A stretch of 64,000 nt of DNA from Alphaproteobacteria bacterium (GTDB lineage: Bacteria > Pseudomonadota > Alphaproteobacteria > JAAEOK01): positions 93,320-157,319 of the forward strand of contig JAAEOK010000075.1 of assembly GCA_024244705.1 (NCBI GenBank), read 5' to 3'. The notes below the pieces were generated by a model, which saw only the letters and a list, made by a program, of their open reading frames with translations, was not told where the DNA came from and searched no databases. The translations under genes were made by a program, and so were the position numbers. This document shows, piece after piece, positions 29,388-38,756 of the stretch. How positions within the stretch are numbered: the stretch's first letter is position 1; each line of letters opens with the position of its first letter.

Positions 29388-31499
29388 ATGCGCAGCTCCC
29401 TGACTCGTTTTTATGCACTGGTATTCGCGGCCCTAATCGGCGGCGCGATCGTCCTTGCCCTGATCGAGGCGTGGCTTCTTGAGAAAAGTGAGGTCTTCGA
29501 CGGTGGCTCGGCCGGCGTCCTGTACTGGTCCTATCTAGTCCTGGCCGCCGTGTTGATCGTCGTCTGCGGGTTGGTCGGCTGGATGTTGTTGCGGCAGTGG
29601 CTGCTCGTACCCCTGCGGCGGCTCGCTCAGCAGACGCAGCACGCCGTCTATTCGGATGCCGATCATTTGGTCGAATTCGACGTCAGCCGGCGGCTGGGCG
29701 AGCTCGGCGAGGCGGTCTCGGCGATGGCCGAGTCGCTGGTCGGCGAACGCCGCGACTTGGTCCGCGCCATGGCCGCCGCAACCGATCGGCTCGAAGCGCA
29801 GAAGAGCTATTTGGAGCGCATCATCCGTGATCTCAACGACGCGGTGATCGTATGCAACCTCGATCATCAGATTCTGCTCTACAATCCGACGGCGCAAAGG
29901 CTGGTCGGCGAGAACGATCGGCTGGGGCTGGGACGGACGGTCACCGATATCGTATCGCAGGCACCGTTGGTCCATGCCTTCGAATTTCTGACCGGTCCGC
30001 GCCAAAACCGGTCCGGCGCTCATGGCGGCGGTACATCGACCTTCGTGGCCGAGGTCGGGCATCCGGCGCGACCGGCGCTGGTCCGCATGTCGCTGGTTAC
30101 CGGCCATGATGGGGTGCCGGTGGGTTATCTGCTGTCGATGAGCGATGGCGCCGGCCGATTGACCCAATTGGGCCAACGCGACATTGGGCTGCGCCGAATG
30201 GTCGAAGCGCTGCGCGCACCGGCCGCCAACTTGAGAGCGGCGGCGGAAACGATCGCCAACCATCCGGAGATATCGGCCGACGAAAAGGCGCAATTTCACC
30301 GGGTGCTTAGTGAGGAGACCGTCAGGCTGACCCATGTCGTGGAAGATTTGGCGTCGTATTATCGTGCCGTCGTGGTCACGACCTGGCCCAGCGAGGATTT
30401 CGATTCCGGCGACCTCTTCGATGCCCTGGCACGCCGGCTCGAATATGGCAAGACCATCGAACTGATCCAAACCGGAATGCCGCATCGCCTGCACGGCGAC
30501 ATGTTTCTGCTTGTCCTTGCCCTCGCCCATATAGTCCGCGGATCGGCCGCGGCTACCGACACCGCGAAATTCGAAATCTCGGCCGAAGGCGAACATGAGC
30601 CGGCGGTACGTATATCCTGGGACGGCCCGCCGGTGGCGATTGACGCGATCGATGGCTGGCTCGACCAGACGATCGAATCGGCGCCAGGTGAGATGACCTT
30701 GCGCGACATCCTCGACCATCATGGCTCCGATCTATGGCAGGAGGCCGAGAGCGGCGACGCCGCCGCACTGCGTCTGCCGGTGCCGGCGGCGACCCGCGGC
30801 GAAGCCACCGCGGCCGTGCCGCTGCCGCCGCGTCCGGAATTTTACGACTTTGACCTGTTCGACCGCGGGACACCGGACGCGAACCTTCTAAACCGCAATC
30901 TTCGTGACCTGAGCTATGTGGTGTTCGACACCGAGACCACTGGCCTCAAGCCTTCGGAAGGAGACGAGATTATTTCGATCGCCGGCGTCCGCATCGTCAA
31001 CAAGCGCATCCTAACCGGGGAGGCGTTCGACAAGCTGGTCAATCCGGAACGACCGATACCCCGGCAATCGATACGCTTCCACGGCATCGACGATTCCATG
31101 GTGGCTGGAAAGCCCAGCGCCCGAGACGTATTGCCGGAGTTTCGGGGTTTTATCGACGGTTCGGTGCTCGTCGCCCACAACGCCGCGTTCGACATGAAGT
31201 TCTTGAGGCTGAAGGAGGCCGAGTGCGGAGTCGTCTTCGACAATCCGGTTCTGGATACGCTGCTGCTGTCGGTCGTTCTCGACAGCGAGACGCCCTATCA
31301 CACCCTAGACGCAATATGCGAGCGCTTCGGCATCGACATCGCCGGCCGACACACGGCGATCGGCGACGCGGTGGCGACGGCGGCGGTCTTTCTAAAGATG
31401 CTCGACAGGCTCGAAGGGCAGGGCATCACGACTCTGGCCGAGGCAATCGGTGTTTCCGAAACCGCGGTCGAGGTGCGGCGTCGACAAGCCGAGTTCTGA
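29388..31499 (+). CDS. Membrane HAMP/PAS degenerate-kinase protein fused to a DEDDh exonuclease
   Basis: Protein of 703 residues. Two membrane helices (about 10-31, 45-68) are followed by a HAMP-like segment (about 70-125), a PAS-like domain (about 140-255, [20 protein letters not shown]), a DHp-like helix pair in which the phospho-His is replaced ([17 protein letters not shown], about 270-330), and a worn ATPase-like stretch with no G boxes. The C-terminus (from about 505) is a DnaQ-type 3'-5' exonuclease with all acidic residues: D514 and E516 (FDTETTG), D602 (HNAAFD), H655 and D660 (GRHTAIGD). Kinase activity is unlikely; nuclease activity is likely. It is convergent with the DUF294 protein, a frequent neighbour of such exonucleases. 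Confidence 0.85.
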   Translation: MRSSLTRFYALVFAALIGGAIVLALIEAWLLEKSEVFDGGSAGVLYWSYLVLAAVLIVVCGLVGWMLLRQWLLVPLRRLAQQTQHAVYSDADHLVEFDVSRRLGELGEAVSAMAESLVGERRDLVRAMAAATDRLEAQKSYLERIIRDLNDAVIVCNLDHQILLYNPTAQRLVGENDRLGLGRTVTDIVSQAPLVHAFEFLTGPRQNRSGAHGGGTSTFVAEVGHPARPALVRMSLVTGHDGVPVGYLLSMSDGAGRLTQLGQRDIGLRRMVEALRAPAANLRAAAETIANHPEISADEKAQFHRVLSEETVRLTHVVEDLASYYRAVVVTTWPSEDFDSGDLFDALARRLEYGKTIELIQTGMPHRLHGDMFLLVLALAHIVRGSAAATDTAKFEISAEGEHEPAVRISWDGPPVAIDAIDGWLDQTIESAPGEMTLRDILDHHGSDLWQEAESGDAAALRLPVPAATRGEATAAVPLPPRPEFYDFDLFDRGTPDANLLNRNLRDLSYVVFDTETTGLKPSEGDEIISIAGVRIVNKRILTGEAFDKLVNPERPIPRQSIRFHGIDDSMVAGKPSARDVLPEFRGFIDGSVLVAHNAAFDMKFLRLKEAECGVVFDNPVLDTLLLSVVLDSETPYHTLDAICERFGIDIAGRHTAIGDAVATAAVFLKMLDRLEGQGITTLAEAIGVSETAVEVRRRQAEF

Positions 31500-31516
31500 C
31501 CATAAATGCGGCGCCG

Positions 31517-32986
31517 TCAGAATATGTCCCCGGTGAAATCGGTGCGAACCCGATCCCTCAGATTTGCGATCGCCTTGAATGCGTCGATCAACCGGTCGCG
31601 CTCGCGCGTCGAGAGACTTTGCGGCGCGACATAGTTGTTGACCGGCCGGCCGGCCTTGAAGTCGGCGACCTGCTGGCGCAGCAGCAATCCGGAGATCTGC
31701 CGGAAGGCGCCGTGAAGGTAGTCCAATTCGTCACCGTCCAAATAGCCGGATTGATAGAGCGCCGTCAGCCTTCGCATGGTTGACGTTTCGGCGATGCCCC
31801 CTTTCAGGCACAGCAGCCGGACCGCCTCGACCAGCGGCAGGGTGCCGGAGTGCTTGAGATTGATTTCGCCGCGATGCTCCTCAACGTCCTTCTCGGTAAT
31901 AAAACGGCCGAACCATCCGAGTGCGACACCATGATCCTCACCGTCCTTGAACATGGCGTTGAGATAAACTGGGCTGTTTTGCGTCAAACGGGTGATGTGT
32001 TCGCGCAGGGCCGAAGCCAGCGCGCGATTCCCGTAGACCGGCTGAAAATCGTAAAATATGCCCGACAGGCGCAGCGCGACGATGCCGCGGCGCTTGGCCC
32101 ATAATGTCGTCTGCTGGCGCCATTGCGACAAGGTCTTCCGCCACAACGGGTTGATCGCCATGACGTAGCCCTTGCAGAACGGAAAGCCGATCGAGTCGAG
32201 GGTTTTCGTCATGCGCTCGGCCAACTCGACGAAGAACGCGTCGATTCGTGTGTGGTCCGAATCCGGATAATCATCGAGAATGAATCCGTTGTCCTGGTCC
32301 GGATAGACATAATTCTCGCCGCGCCCCCCGGAGCCCATGATGATGGCCGCGAAGTCGACCGGCGGCTCGCCCCACTCGCCGGCGGCCATATCTTGCAGGC
32401 AGATATCGATCACCCGACGGTGGATGTCGCGGTTGATATGGGTCAGCAGGCTCTGGATATCCGGCTTGGGCACATCGTCGACAATCATCTCGTCGGCGAC
32501 CTCGACCTGTGCCCGCTTGATGCGGGCCATGCCCTCGATGCTGCCCTCATGGGCGAGCAGGTCGATACGCTCGACGGTTCGGGTGGCGGCGATGCCCATG
32601 GCCACATGAAGGTGGAGAATGCCGACCACGCGGCCGCGGCCGTCATCGACCGGCATGTGCCGGAGTCCGTGCCGCCGCATCTGGGCAATGGCTTGGAACA
32701 GATACTCGTCAGCGCCGATCGTCCGGCATGGATTGGTCATCACACGCTCGACCGGCGTCTCCGGCGACTCGCGAAAGGTGATCCGCTGCAGTACATCGCG
32801 CTCGGTGACAATACCCACGGCGACGCCATCGCCGTCGACGACGACCGCGCTCGTCGCATCGCCATCGACGATCCGCTCGATGACCTCGCTCACCGGCGTT
32901 TCGCACGGCACCAAGGGCGGTGGCGGCGCCATATGATCGCGCGCGATTTGGGTGAATATCCGCGTGTGTACGCCCAGGCTTTTCAA
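31517..32986 (-). CDS. CBS-pair and DUF294 putative nucleotidyltransferase
   Basis: Cytoplasmic signalling protein with an N-terminal CBS pair (about 15-135, with VSEVIERIVDGDATSAVVVD and a second repeat ending in GRVVGILHLH) and then the DUF294 nucleotidyltransferase-like domain with IIMGSGGRGENYVYPDQDNG (the G-S-GR-E and D-x-D pattern of GlnD/GlnB-uridylyltransferase relatives). A DUF294_C helical domain completes the protein. The start is uncertain: a TTG at 32986 keeps the first CBS strand and has a G-rich box upstream, while the ATG at 32932 would clip it. It follows the symporter-kinase gene on the same strand, as in acetate-sensing loci. Confidence 0.8.
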   Translation of the reverse strand: MKSLGVHTRIFTQIARDHMAPPPPLVPCETPVSEVIERIVDGDATSAVVVDGDGVAVGIVTERDVLQRITFRESPETPVERVMTNPCRTIGADEYLFQAIAQMRRHGLRHMPVDDGRGRVVGILHLHVAMGIAATRTVERIDLLAHEGSIEGMARIKRAQVEVADEMIVDDVPKPDIQSLLTHINRDIHRRVIDICLQDMAAGEWGEPPVDFAAIIMGSGGRGENYVYPDQDNGFILDDYPDSDHTRIDAFFVELAERMTKTLDSIGFPFCKGYVMAINPLWRKTLSQWRQQTTLWAKRRGIVALRLSGIFYDFQPVYGNRALASALREHITRLTQNSPVYLNAMFKDGEDHGVALGWFGRFITEKDVEEHRGEINLKHSGTLPLVEAVRLLCLKGGIAETSTMRRLTALYQSGYLDGDELDYLHGAFRQISGLLLRQQVADFKAGRPVNNYVAPQSLSTRERDRLIDAFKAIANLRDRVRTDFTGDIF

Positions 32987-33059
32987 CCGAACCGACCCCC
33001 CGACCTGCTGTTCGCGATGTCTAACATGGATACCGGCGAGTCGAAAGCGGCTGCGGTCA

Positions 33060-35810
33060 TTATTGCGCGGCCTGGACCGCCTCCGTGGCGTAGGGTATCG
33101 CGACCGTAAATCGGCTGCCCTGGCCGGGCCGGCTTTCGACCCAGATGCGTCCGCCGAAATGCTGGACGATTTGACGGCAAATAGGCAGGCCGAGGCCAGT
33201 CCCGAACGGTTTGTCGCCGAGGGTGTCGCCAACCTGCTGGAATTTTTCGAAGATCATTTCCTGGGCCTCGCGAGGAATACCGACCCCATTGTCCTCAACC
33301 GCGATCCGCAATTCCGCCGGCAGCTCCTGAGCGGAAATAGTGACCTTTGGGCCGGCACCGTCGCAGAACTTGACGGCGTTCGACAACAGGTTGACGACGA
33401 CTTGGAACAAGCGGTCGCGGTCGGCATGGACCGAGCGCATACCCTCGGGCATTTGCACGTCCAGCGCGATCGACTTCTCCTTGAACAGGTTGCGGGTTAT
33501 CGCCACCGCCTCCTCGACCACCGCCCGCGGATCGACATCGGCGAAATGCCATTCCATTCGCCCGGCTTCCATCTTCGCCAGATCCAGCACTTCATTGATC
33601 AGGCGGGTCAACCGTTCGCTCTCGGTAATGATGATGTGGAGGTATTCCTGGCGCTCGGCTGCGTCGAGATCGGGATTGTCGTGGAGGATCTCGCCGAACG
33701 ACCGCACCGATGTCAGCGGCGTACGCAATTCGTGGCTGACGGTAGCAATGAAATCGTCCTTCAGCCGGTCGAGTTCTTTGAGCCGCTCGTTGGCGGCCCG
33801 CAATTGGGCGGTGGCCGCCTGCAACTCGCGCGATTTTTGCTCGAGCTGATGGCTATGCTCGATGACGTGGGAGGCCTCGTCGAGGATCTCCATGACCTCG
33901 TCGATGCTGACGATGTCGCCTTTCGTCACCGAAGACACCATGACCCGGGCCGAGGCCGCCCCGATGGCGCCGGCGAGAAGCCGTTCGGCGAAATTGACGA
34001 GATCGGCATCGGCCTCCTTTAGCCGCTTGAGATTGATGTTTCGGCGCCGGCCATAGGCGGCGAAAGCGCGGTCGGCCTGGGACCGCCCGACGAATCGGGT
34101 TACCAGGTTGTAGAGGTCGGCGACGGTGGCGGTGCCGCGCCAGAACCGCGCCTCGTCCGGCTCCCGCGATTGGCGGAGCACGTCGACGAAGAGGGTCGCC
34201 TGAATACGCTCGATGGCGCTCTGCCGGCTGAATAACGACACCGCGACATAGCCGCCGATATTGGCCAGCATGCTCCAGAACAGCGCATGCGACAGCCTAT
34301 CGAACCCCTGCAACGCGAACAGTTCGTAAGGCTTGAGAAGTTCGACCCCGCCCGGTCCGTGATCGATGAAATCGGTCGGCAGCCATCCCGACAGGGCGAA
34401 CGACGGCAGCAACAGGGTGTAGAACCAAACCGCGAAGCCAAGGCTGAGGCCGACCAGCGCCCCCATTCGTGTCGCCCCCTTCCAAAAAATGCCGCCGATG
34501 ATCGCCGGCGCGAACTGGGCCGCGGCGGCGAACGAGATCAGCCCGATGGTGACGAGGGCGTAGGATTCTCCGATATAGCGAAAATAGATGTAGGACAGCA
34601 GCAGGATGCCGATGATCGCCCCACGGCGAATCGCCAGCAGCAGGCCGGTGAGCTCGCCCCTTTGCGCCAGCCGCAACCAGGCGAGGCGCAGCAGTACCGG
34701 CATCACCAGATCGTTGCAGACCATGGTGCTGAGCGCGATGGTGGCGACGATGACCATACCGGTCGCCGCCGACAGACCACCGATGAAAGCGAACAGCGCC
34801 AGCCCCTCCTGGCCATGGGCCATCGGAATGGTCAGCACGAACGTATCGGCATCGACCATCCCGGCGGGAAATTGCAGCAGGCCGGCCAGTGCAATCGGCA
34901 GGACGAAAATATTGATCACCAGCAAGTAGAGCGGAAACAGCCAGATCGCCTTCTTGAGGTGCGATTCGTCGAGGTTCTCGACGACCGTGACCTGAAACTG
35001 CCGGGGCAGACACAAGATCGCCGCCATCGACAAAATGATCAGCGTCACCCAACGAGCGTAATCGCTCCCGCCGCCGACCACGAACAGTCGTTCGGCGGCC
35101 GGAACGGCGGCGGCCTTGGTGAACAGGTCACCGAACCCGTTGTAAAGCCCGAAGGTGACGAAGATGCCGATGGCGAGAAAGGCCACCAGCTTGACCACCG
35201 ATTCGAAGGCGACCGCGACCACCATGCCTTCATGGTGTTCGCTGGCGTCGATATGACGGGTGCCGAACAGGATCGCGAACACGCCCAGGACCAAGGCTAC
35301 CAGAAGCGCGGTATCCTGGAACACCGGGACGCTGTCCAAGGCGCTCGGCATGACGATTTCGGGGTAGCTCAGAAGCACGGTGAAACTGGTCGAGACAGCT
35401 TTCAGCTGGAGCGAGATGTAAGGCAGGATGCCGACCACCGCGATGACCGTTACCAATCCGCTCAGTTGGGTACTCTTGCCGTAGCGCGAGGACAGGAAAT
35501 CGGCGATCGAGGTGATACGGTTGATCTTGGTGATCCGGATGATCTTGACCAGGACGAACCACCACAGCGCGAAGGTCAGCGTCGGGCCGAGATAGATGGG
35601 CAGGAAATCGACGCCGCTCGATGCCGCCCGGCCGACACTCCCGTAGAACGTCCACGAGGTGCAGTAGACGGCGATCGACAGCGCGTAGATATAGGGATTG
35701 TTGGCGAGGCTACGCCGCTCGTCGGCCCGCTTGTCGCCGTAATAGGCAATGGCGAACAGCAGGCACAAATAGGCAAAAGAAACGAAAAGGATGAACCAGC
35801 CGTCGAGCAT
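33060..35810 (-). CDS. Sodium:solute symporter-like sensor histidine kinase (CrbS/MctS type)
   Basis: Protein of 916 residues joining a 13-helix SLC5-type transporter module (about 1-500; FWKGATRMGALVGLSLGFAV) to a cytoplasmic linker, a coiled coil (about 625-670) and a complete kinase: DHp with the phospho-His in SHELRTPLTS, ATPase motifs NLLSNAVKF (N box), EDNGVGIP (G1), FEKFQQ (F) and GTGLGLPI (G2). Such kinases sense acetate or other short organic acids, probably through the transporter-like part, and control acetyl-CoA synthetase and uptake genes. A small membrane gene and a response regulator precede it in the same direction. Confidence 0.92.
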   Translation of the reverse strand: MLDGWFILFVSFAYLCLLFAIAYYGDKRADERRSLANNPYIYALSIAVYCTSWTFYGSVGRAASSGVDFLPIYLGPTLTFALWWFVLVKIIRITKINRITSIADFLSSRYGKSTQLSGLVTVIAVVGILPYISLQLKAVSTSFTVLLSYPEIVMPSALDSVPVFQDTALLVALVLGVFAILFGTRHIDASEHHEGMVVAVAFESVVKLVAFLAIGIFVTFGLYNGFGDLFTKAAAVPAAERLFVVGGGSDYARWVTLIILSMAAILCLPRQFQVTVVENLDESHLKKAIWLFPLYLLVINIFVLPIALAGLLQFPAGMVDADTFVLTIPMAHGQEGLALFAFIGGLSAATGMVIVATIALSTMVCNDLVMPVLLRLAWLRLAQRGELTGLLLAIRRGAIIGILLLSYIYFRYIGESYALVTIGLISFAAAAQFAPAIIGGIFWKGATRMGALVGLSLGFAVWFYTLLLPSFALSGWLPTDFIDHGPGGVELLKPYELFALQGFDRLSHALFWSMLANIGGYVAVSLFSRQSAIERIQATLFVDVLRQSREPDEARFWRGTATVADLYNLVTRFVGRSQADRAFAAYGRRRNINLKRLKEADADLVNFAERLLAGAIGAASARVMVSSVTKGDIVSIDEVMEILDEASHVIEHSHQLEQKSRELQAATAQLRAANERLKELDRLKDDFIATVSHELRTPLTSVRSFGEILHDNPDLDAAERQEYLHIIITESERLTRLINEVLDLAKMEAGRMEWHFADVDPRAVVEEAVAITRNLFKEKSIALDVQMPEGMRSVHADRDRLFQVVVNLLSNAVKFCDGAGPKVTISAQELPAELRIAVEDNGVGIPREAQEMIFEKFQQVGDTLGDKPFGTGLGLPICRQIVQHFGGRIWVESRPGQGSRFTVAIPYATEAVQAAQ

Positions 35811-35812
35811 GG

Positions 35813-36064
35813 CTATAGGCCCATATCGTCGCCGGCGCGCGCGTCCCTGGCACGCTGCCGGCGGACAGCGGTGCGCCATCCGGCGCTGAGGAACAGCAGG
35901 ACGATGAACGCCGCCCAGGCGGAAAACAGGTAGAAGTAGAGAATCGGAAAATCGCCGATAAACCCGTCCGTGCTGAACAGCGACAAGAGCGGCGGATTGA
36001 ATATCAACAGGCCGAGCGCGAACAGGGCCAGCGAACGTTCGCGAGTGGTACCCCGTCGCGTCAT
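35813..36064 (-). CDS. Small two-helix membrane protein upstream of the symporter-kinase
   Basis: Protein of 83 residues with two predicted membrane helices (LALFALGLLIFNPPLLSL and FYLFSAWAAFIVLLFLSAGW) and a basic C-terminus. It lies 2 bases from the kinase start and 9 bases after the response regulator, so it is part of that operon. Small membrane proteins in this place are common beside CrbS-type kinases, but I know of no assigned function. It might modulate the transporter-like sensor. Confidence 0.7.
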   Translation of the reverse strand: MTRRGTTRERSLALFALGLLIFNPPLLSLFSTDGFIGDFPILYFYLFSAWAAFIVLLFLSAGWRTAVRRQRARDARAGDDMGL

Positions 36065-36073
36065 TGGGGCATC

Positions 36074-36460
36074 CTATTGGTCTCGGTTCGCCCCGCCATC
36101 GAGGAGCTGCTTGACCTTGTCGACCACCTCGCGGGTCGAGAACGGTTTGGTGATGTATTCGTCGGCGCCCAGGGCGATCCCCTTGTCACGTTCCGCATCG
36201 CGCCCCTTGGCGGTAAGCATGATGATCTTGACGGACGCCAGGTCCGGATTTTTCCGGATCGATTCACACACTTGATACCCGTTACGCTTGGGCAGCATGA
36301 CATCGAGCAGGACCAGGTCCGGCGCCGATTCAGCCAGCGCCGCCAGGGCGGCGTCGCCGTCCCGCGCCACGGTGACCGTATAGCCGGCCTTTTTCATGAG
36401 AAACTCGAGCGACAGGACGATGTTCGGCTCATCCTCGACGATAAGGATCGACTCCACCAT
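36074..36460 (-). CDS. Single-domain response regulator (CheY-like)
   Basis: Receiver domain of 128 residues with acidic pocket VEDEPN, the phosphoacceptor Asp in LVLLDVMLPKRNG, the switch Thr in IIMLTAKG and the Lys in EYITKPFS. There is no output domain, so it must act by protein contact or as a phosphotransfer intermediate. The start at MVESILIVEDE is preceded by TTGGAG; a 16-codon extension upstream looks non-conserved. First gene of the operon that contains the symporter-kinase, its likely phosphodonor. Confidence 0.9.
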   Translation of the reverse strand: MVESILIVEDEPNIVLSLEFLMKKAGYTVTVARDGDAALAALAESAPDLVLLDVMLPKRNGYQVCESIRKNPDLASVKIIMLTAKGRDAERDKGIALGADEYITKPFSTREVVDKVKQLLDGGANRDQ

Positions 36461-36968
36461 CCGCCACGCTCCAACATCCGAGGGCAGCAGCATTCCCGTC
36501 CTGGCCATAACGAGGCGCGCTGCGCCGGTTCACCTCCCTGCCGCCGGGATCGTCCCGAACAGCAGACCGGATGAATTCTACCCCTTTCGTACGCGGCTTG
36601 CCATGCATGTAACGAACGCGGCCCATTCGATGGGACCCCGTCTACCGGCGGGGTTGCGCACGACGGGCCAAGCCACGGCCCACTGGTGGCGGCCGTCGGC
36701 GCGTCGGGGTCCTGATCGACCACCGCTCGCCTGTCCGCGAGAGCAACCGTTTGACGCATCGATGCGACAAACCGGACTGGGATCAGTACCTGAGAAAATT
36801 TACAATATTAACAGATTTGCAGAATATTTTGCAAAGTATATTTCGTTATAACACAATTGCTTAAGTAATAACATTGACAATTATCACATATTGTGAAATT
36901 TTCACACTACGCTCGAAATCGGTTTCCGACGCGCACGCCGTGAGACCACTGAACAAGGGAGACCCGAA
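36461..36968. promoter_or_regulatory. 508-bp divergent control region with ScfR/PccR-like box and a palindrome
   Basis: Unusually AT-rich on its right half. Two candidate operators are visible: TTTGCAGA-ATAT-TTTGCAAA at 36816-36835, a direct repeat of the 8-mer TTTGCAAA with one mismatch and a 4-base gap; and the 15-bp palindrome TGTGAAA-T-TTTCACA at 36892-36906. A TTGACA lies at 36874-36879. Both boxes face the 32-residue membrane protein gene at 36969, and the region also contains the promoter of the response-regulator operon. No other coding sequence was found here. Confidence 0.55.
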
Positions 36969-37067
36969 ATGACCCAGCTCGCAGCCACGATCAACAATAA
37001 CAAGAGTGTAGTGCTTTTGATCGCAGGCCTCACCGCACTCGTGGTGATTGGCATTCTGACCAGCTAA
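36969..37067 (+). CDS. 32-residue single-helix membrane protein
   Basis: A complete small gene: AAGGGAG box, ATG, a polar N-terminus (MTQLAATINNNKS), one hydrophobic helix of about 18 residues (VVLLIAGLTALVVIGILT), TAA, then a strong terminator at 37106. It has its own promoter region with two operator-like sites, and it lies between the acetate-type two-component operon and the ScfR-like regulator. The combination of signals makes it a credible gene despite its size. It may modulate a transporter or kinase; the function is unknown. Confidence 0.65.
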   Translation: MTQLAATINNNKSVVLLIAGLTALVVIGILTS

Positions 37068-37105
37068 CCTGATCCCAACCAAGGCGCGGTTCGCCGCATC
37101 TTGCC

Positions 37106-37130
37106 AAGCCCCGCCGCCGGCGGGGCTTTT
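37106..37130 (+). terminator. Rho-independent terminator after the 32-residue gene
   Basis: A 10-bp perfect stem AAGCCCCGCC / GGCGGGGCTT with a 3-base loop, ending in TTTT. It reads rightward and closes the short transcript begun upstream of 36969. Confidence 0.85.
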
Positions 37131-37160
37131 GATTCCAGGCCAGCGCAACAAGCGGAAGCG

Positions 37161-38756
37161 CTAATCCGGCTTGTCGGAAGCGGCCTCGCGCGGCTCCGGA
37201 AACATCGCCGGCGACACCCGCTCCGTACAATCGCTCCGGTCGCACAGGCGACAGGTGACGCCGACCGGTACGGCGGTGGCATCGGCGCCGAGGTCGAGCC
37301 CGTCGCCATAAACAATTTCGTGAGCGTAGGACAATTCGCAGCCCAAGCCGATCGCGTGCCAAGCCGGCGGATCGCCGGTACGGGCGGGCGGGCGCCGCAG
37401 CGCGCGGGCGATATTGAAGTACGTCGTCCCGTCCGGCATACGCGCGATCTGGGTATCGATGCGATCAGGCGTCAGGAACGCGGTGTGGACGTTCCACCGC
37501 GGACAAGCGCCGCCGAACCGCGCGATGTGCAGGCCCGACCCGCTGAACTGCTTGAAGACGTTGCCGGCAATATCGATGCGGAGGAAATGGAATGGCACGC
37601 CGCCGGCGCCGGGCCGGCGCAAAGCGGTCAAACGCTGGCATACCTGCTCGAAACTGGCATCGAATCGTCGGGACAGAAGATCGATGTCGTAGCGGAGCGT
37701 TTGCGCCGATTCGAGAAACGCTTCATAGGGCATCATCGCCGCGGCGGCGAAATTGCCGGCAAGGACCTGCCGCGCACGTTCGCGGGCAGCGGCACCGAGC
37801 AGGTCATTGTCGTCCAACAGCGGATCGAGAAGATCCGGCGCCGACAGCAATGCGATACGGCGCGCGATCTGAAAGTCGCGACTCGGGATCGACAACGCCT
37901 CGGAGAGCAGCAGGCGACGCCGCGCCGGATCATAGAAACTGTGGCCGGGCGCGTCCGGGCTTACCGGAACAATGCGCATGCTGACGTCGAACCGGCGTGA
38001 CAATTCCGCGGTCAGAGCCTGGGTCCGCGAACCGCCCTCGGCGTCCAACGAATCGATGAAATTCTCGGCGGCCACCTCGAGCGTGGGAAAATGATTGCCC
38101 TGTGTTTGGATGAAATCGCGCACCTCTTCGGCCGGCGATAGGGCGCCTTCTTGGCCCTCGCGACTGGCCGCATCGGCAAAGTCGAGCATGCGGTCGATGG
38201 TCGATGCCAGTTTCTCGCTTTCGTCGACCAGCACGCCGAGAAAGGCCTGCCGCTGCGACGGCTCCATATCGCTGTGGTCGTGAAGAATCTCGGAAAATGA
38301 TCTGATCGAGGTCAGGAACGTGCGCAGTTCGTGGGTCGAGGTCGACAGGAAAGTGTCGTCGGACAGACGCTCCGTCAACGATCGCACATCCTCTCGGGCC
38401 TTGCGGAAGGCGCGATAGAGGGCCAACACCTCCTGACACAGGCCGGGGGCGGCGGTGACCATGTCGAGCAGCTCGGATTGGGAAAAATCGACGTCACGGA
38501 ACAACGGGTCACCGAACAATTCGGTGAGGTCGGCGACCAGACGAGATTCTTCATCCTCGGAAAATATTTCCAGGTCGACGCCGAAAGTCTTGCCGATATT
38601 GATAAGAATCGACAGGGTCAGCGGTCGCTGGTTGTGTTCGATCAGATTCAGATAGCTCGGCGATATGCCCAGTTTTCGGGCCATGTCGACTTGGGTCATC
38701 GCCCGTTCGCGGCGCAATCGGCGGATCTTTCCACCCATCAGGACTTTCGCTGCCAT
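37161..38756 (-). CDS. ScfR/RamB-family transcription regulator with inserted histidine-kinase DHp domain
   Basis: Protein of 531 residues. It has an XRE HTH (about 10-65, GKIRRLRRERAMTQVDMA), the short-chain fatty-acid regulator core with an ImmA/IrrE-like region (from about 205, SPAEEVRDFIQTQGNHFP), and the C-terminal cysteine motif CRLCDRSDCTERV. Between HTH helices and core (about 125-200) sits an extra segment, STSTHELRTFLTSIRSFSE, which is a DHp (HisKA) domain with its phosphoacceptor-type H142. By eye it is about half identical to the DHp of the neighbouring symporter-kinase. No kinase ATPase domain is present. ScfR, PccR and RamB relatives control acetate and propionate metabolism, which fits the adjacent symporter and kinase. 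Confidence 0.85.
   Translation of the reverse strand: MAAKVLMGGKIRRLRRERAMTQVDMARKLGISPSYLNLIEHNQRPLTLSILINIGKTFGVDLEIFSEDEESRLVADLTELFGDPLFRDVDFSQSELLDMVTAAPGLCQEVLALYRAFRKAREDVRSLTERLSDDTFLSTSTHELRTFLTSIRSFSEILHDHSDMEPSQRQAFLGVLVDESEKLASTIDRMLDFADAASREGQEGALSPAEEVRDFIQTQGNHFPTLEVAAENFIDSLDAEGGSRTQALTAELSRRFDVSMRIVPVSPDAPGHSFYDPARRRLLLSEALSIPSRDFQIARRIALLSAPDLLDPLLDDNDLLGAAARERARQVLAGNFAAAAMMPYEAFLESAQTLRYDIDLLSRRFDASFEQVCQRLTALRRPGAGGVPFHFLRIDIAGNVFKQFSGSGLHIARFGGACPRWNVHTAFLTPDRIDTQIARMPDGTTYFNIARALRRPPARTGDPPAWHAIGLGCELSYAHEIVYGDGLDLGADATAVPVGVTCRLCDRSDCTERVSPAMFPEPREAASDKPD

Noticed and set aside
34287-35933. Long rightward open frame opposite the symporter-kinase
   Set aside because: Low-complexity Gln/Arg/Asp sequence with no recognisable fold, antisense to a well-supported gene.
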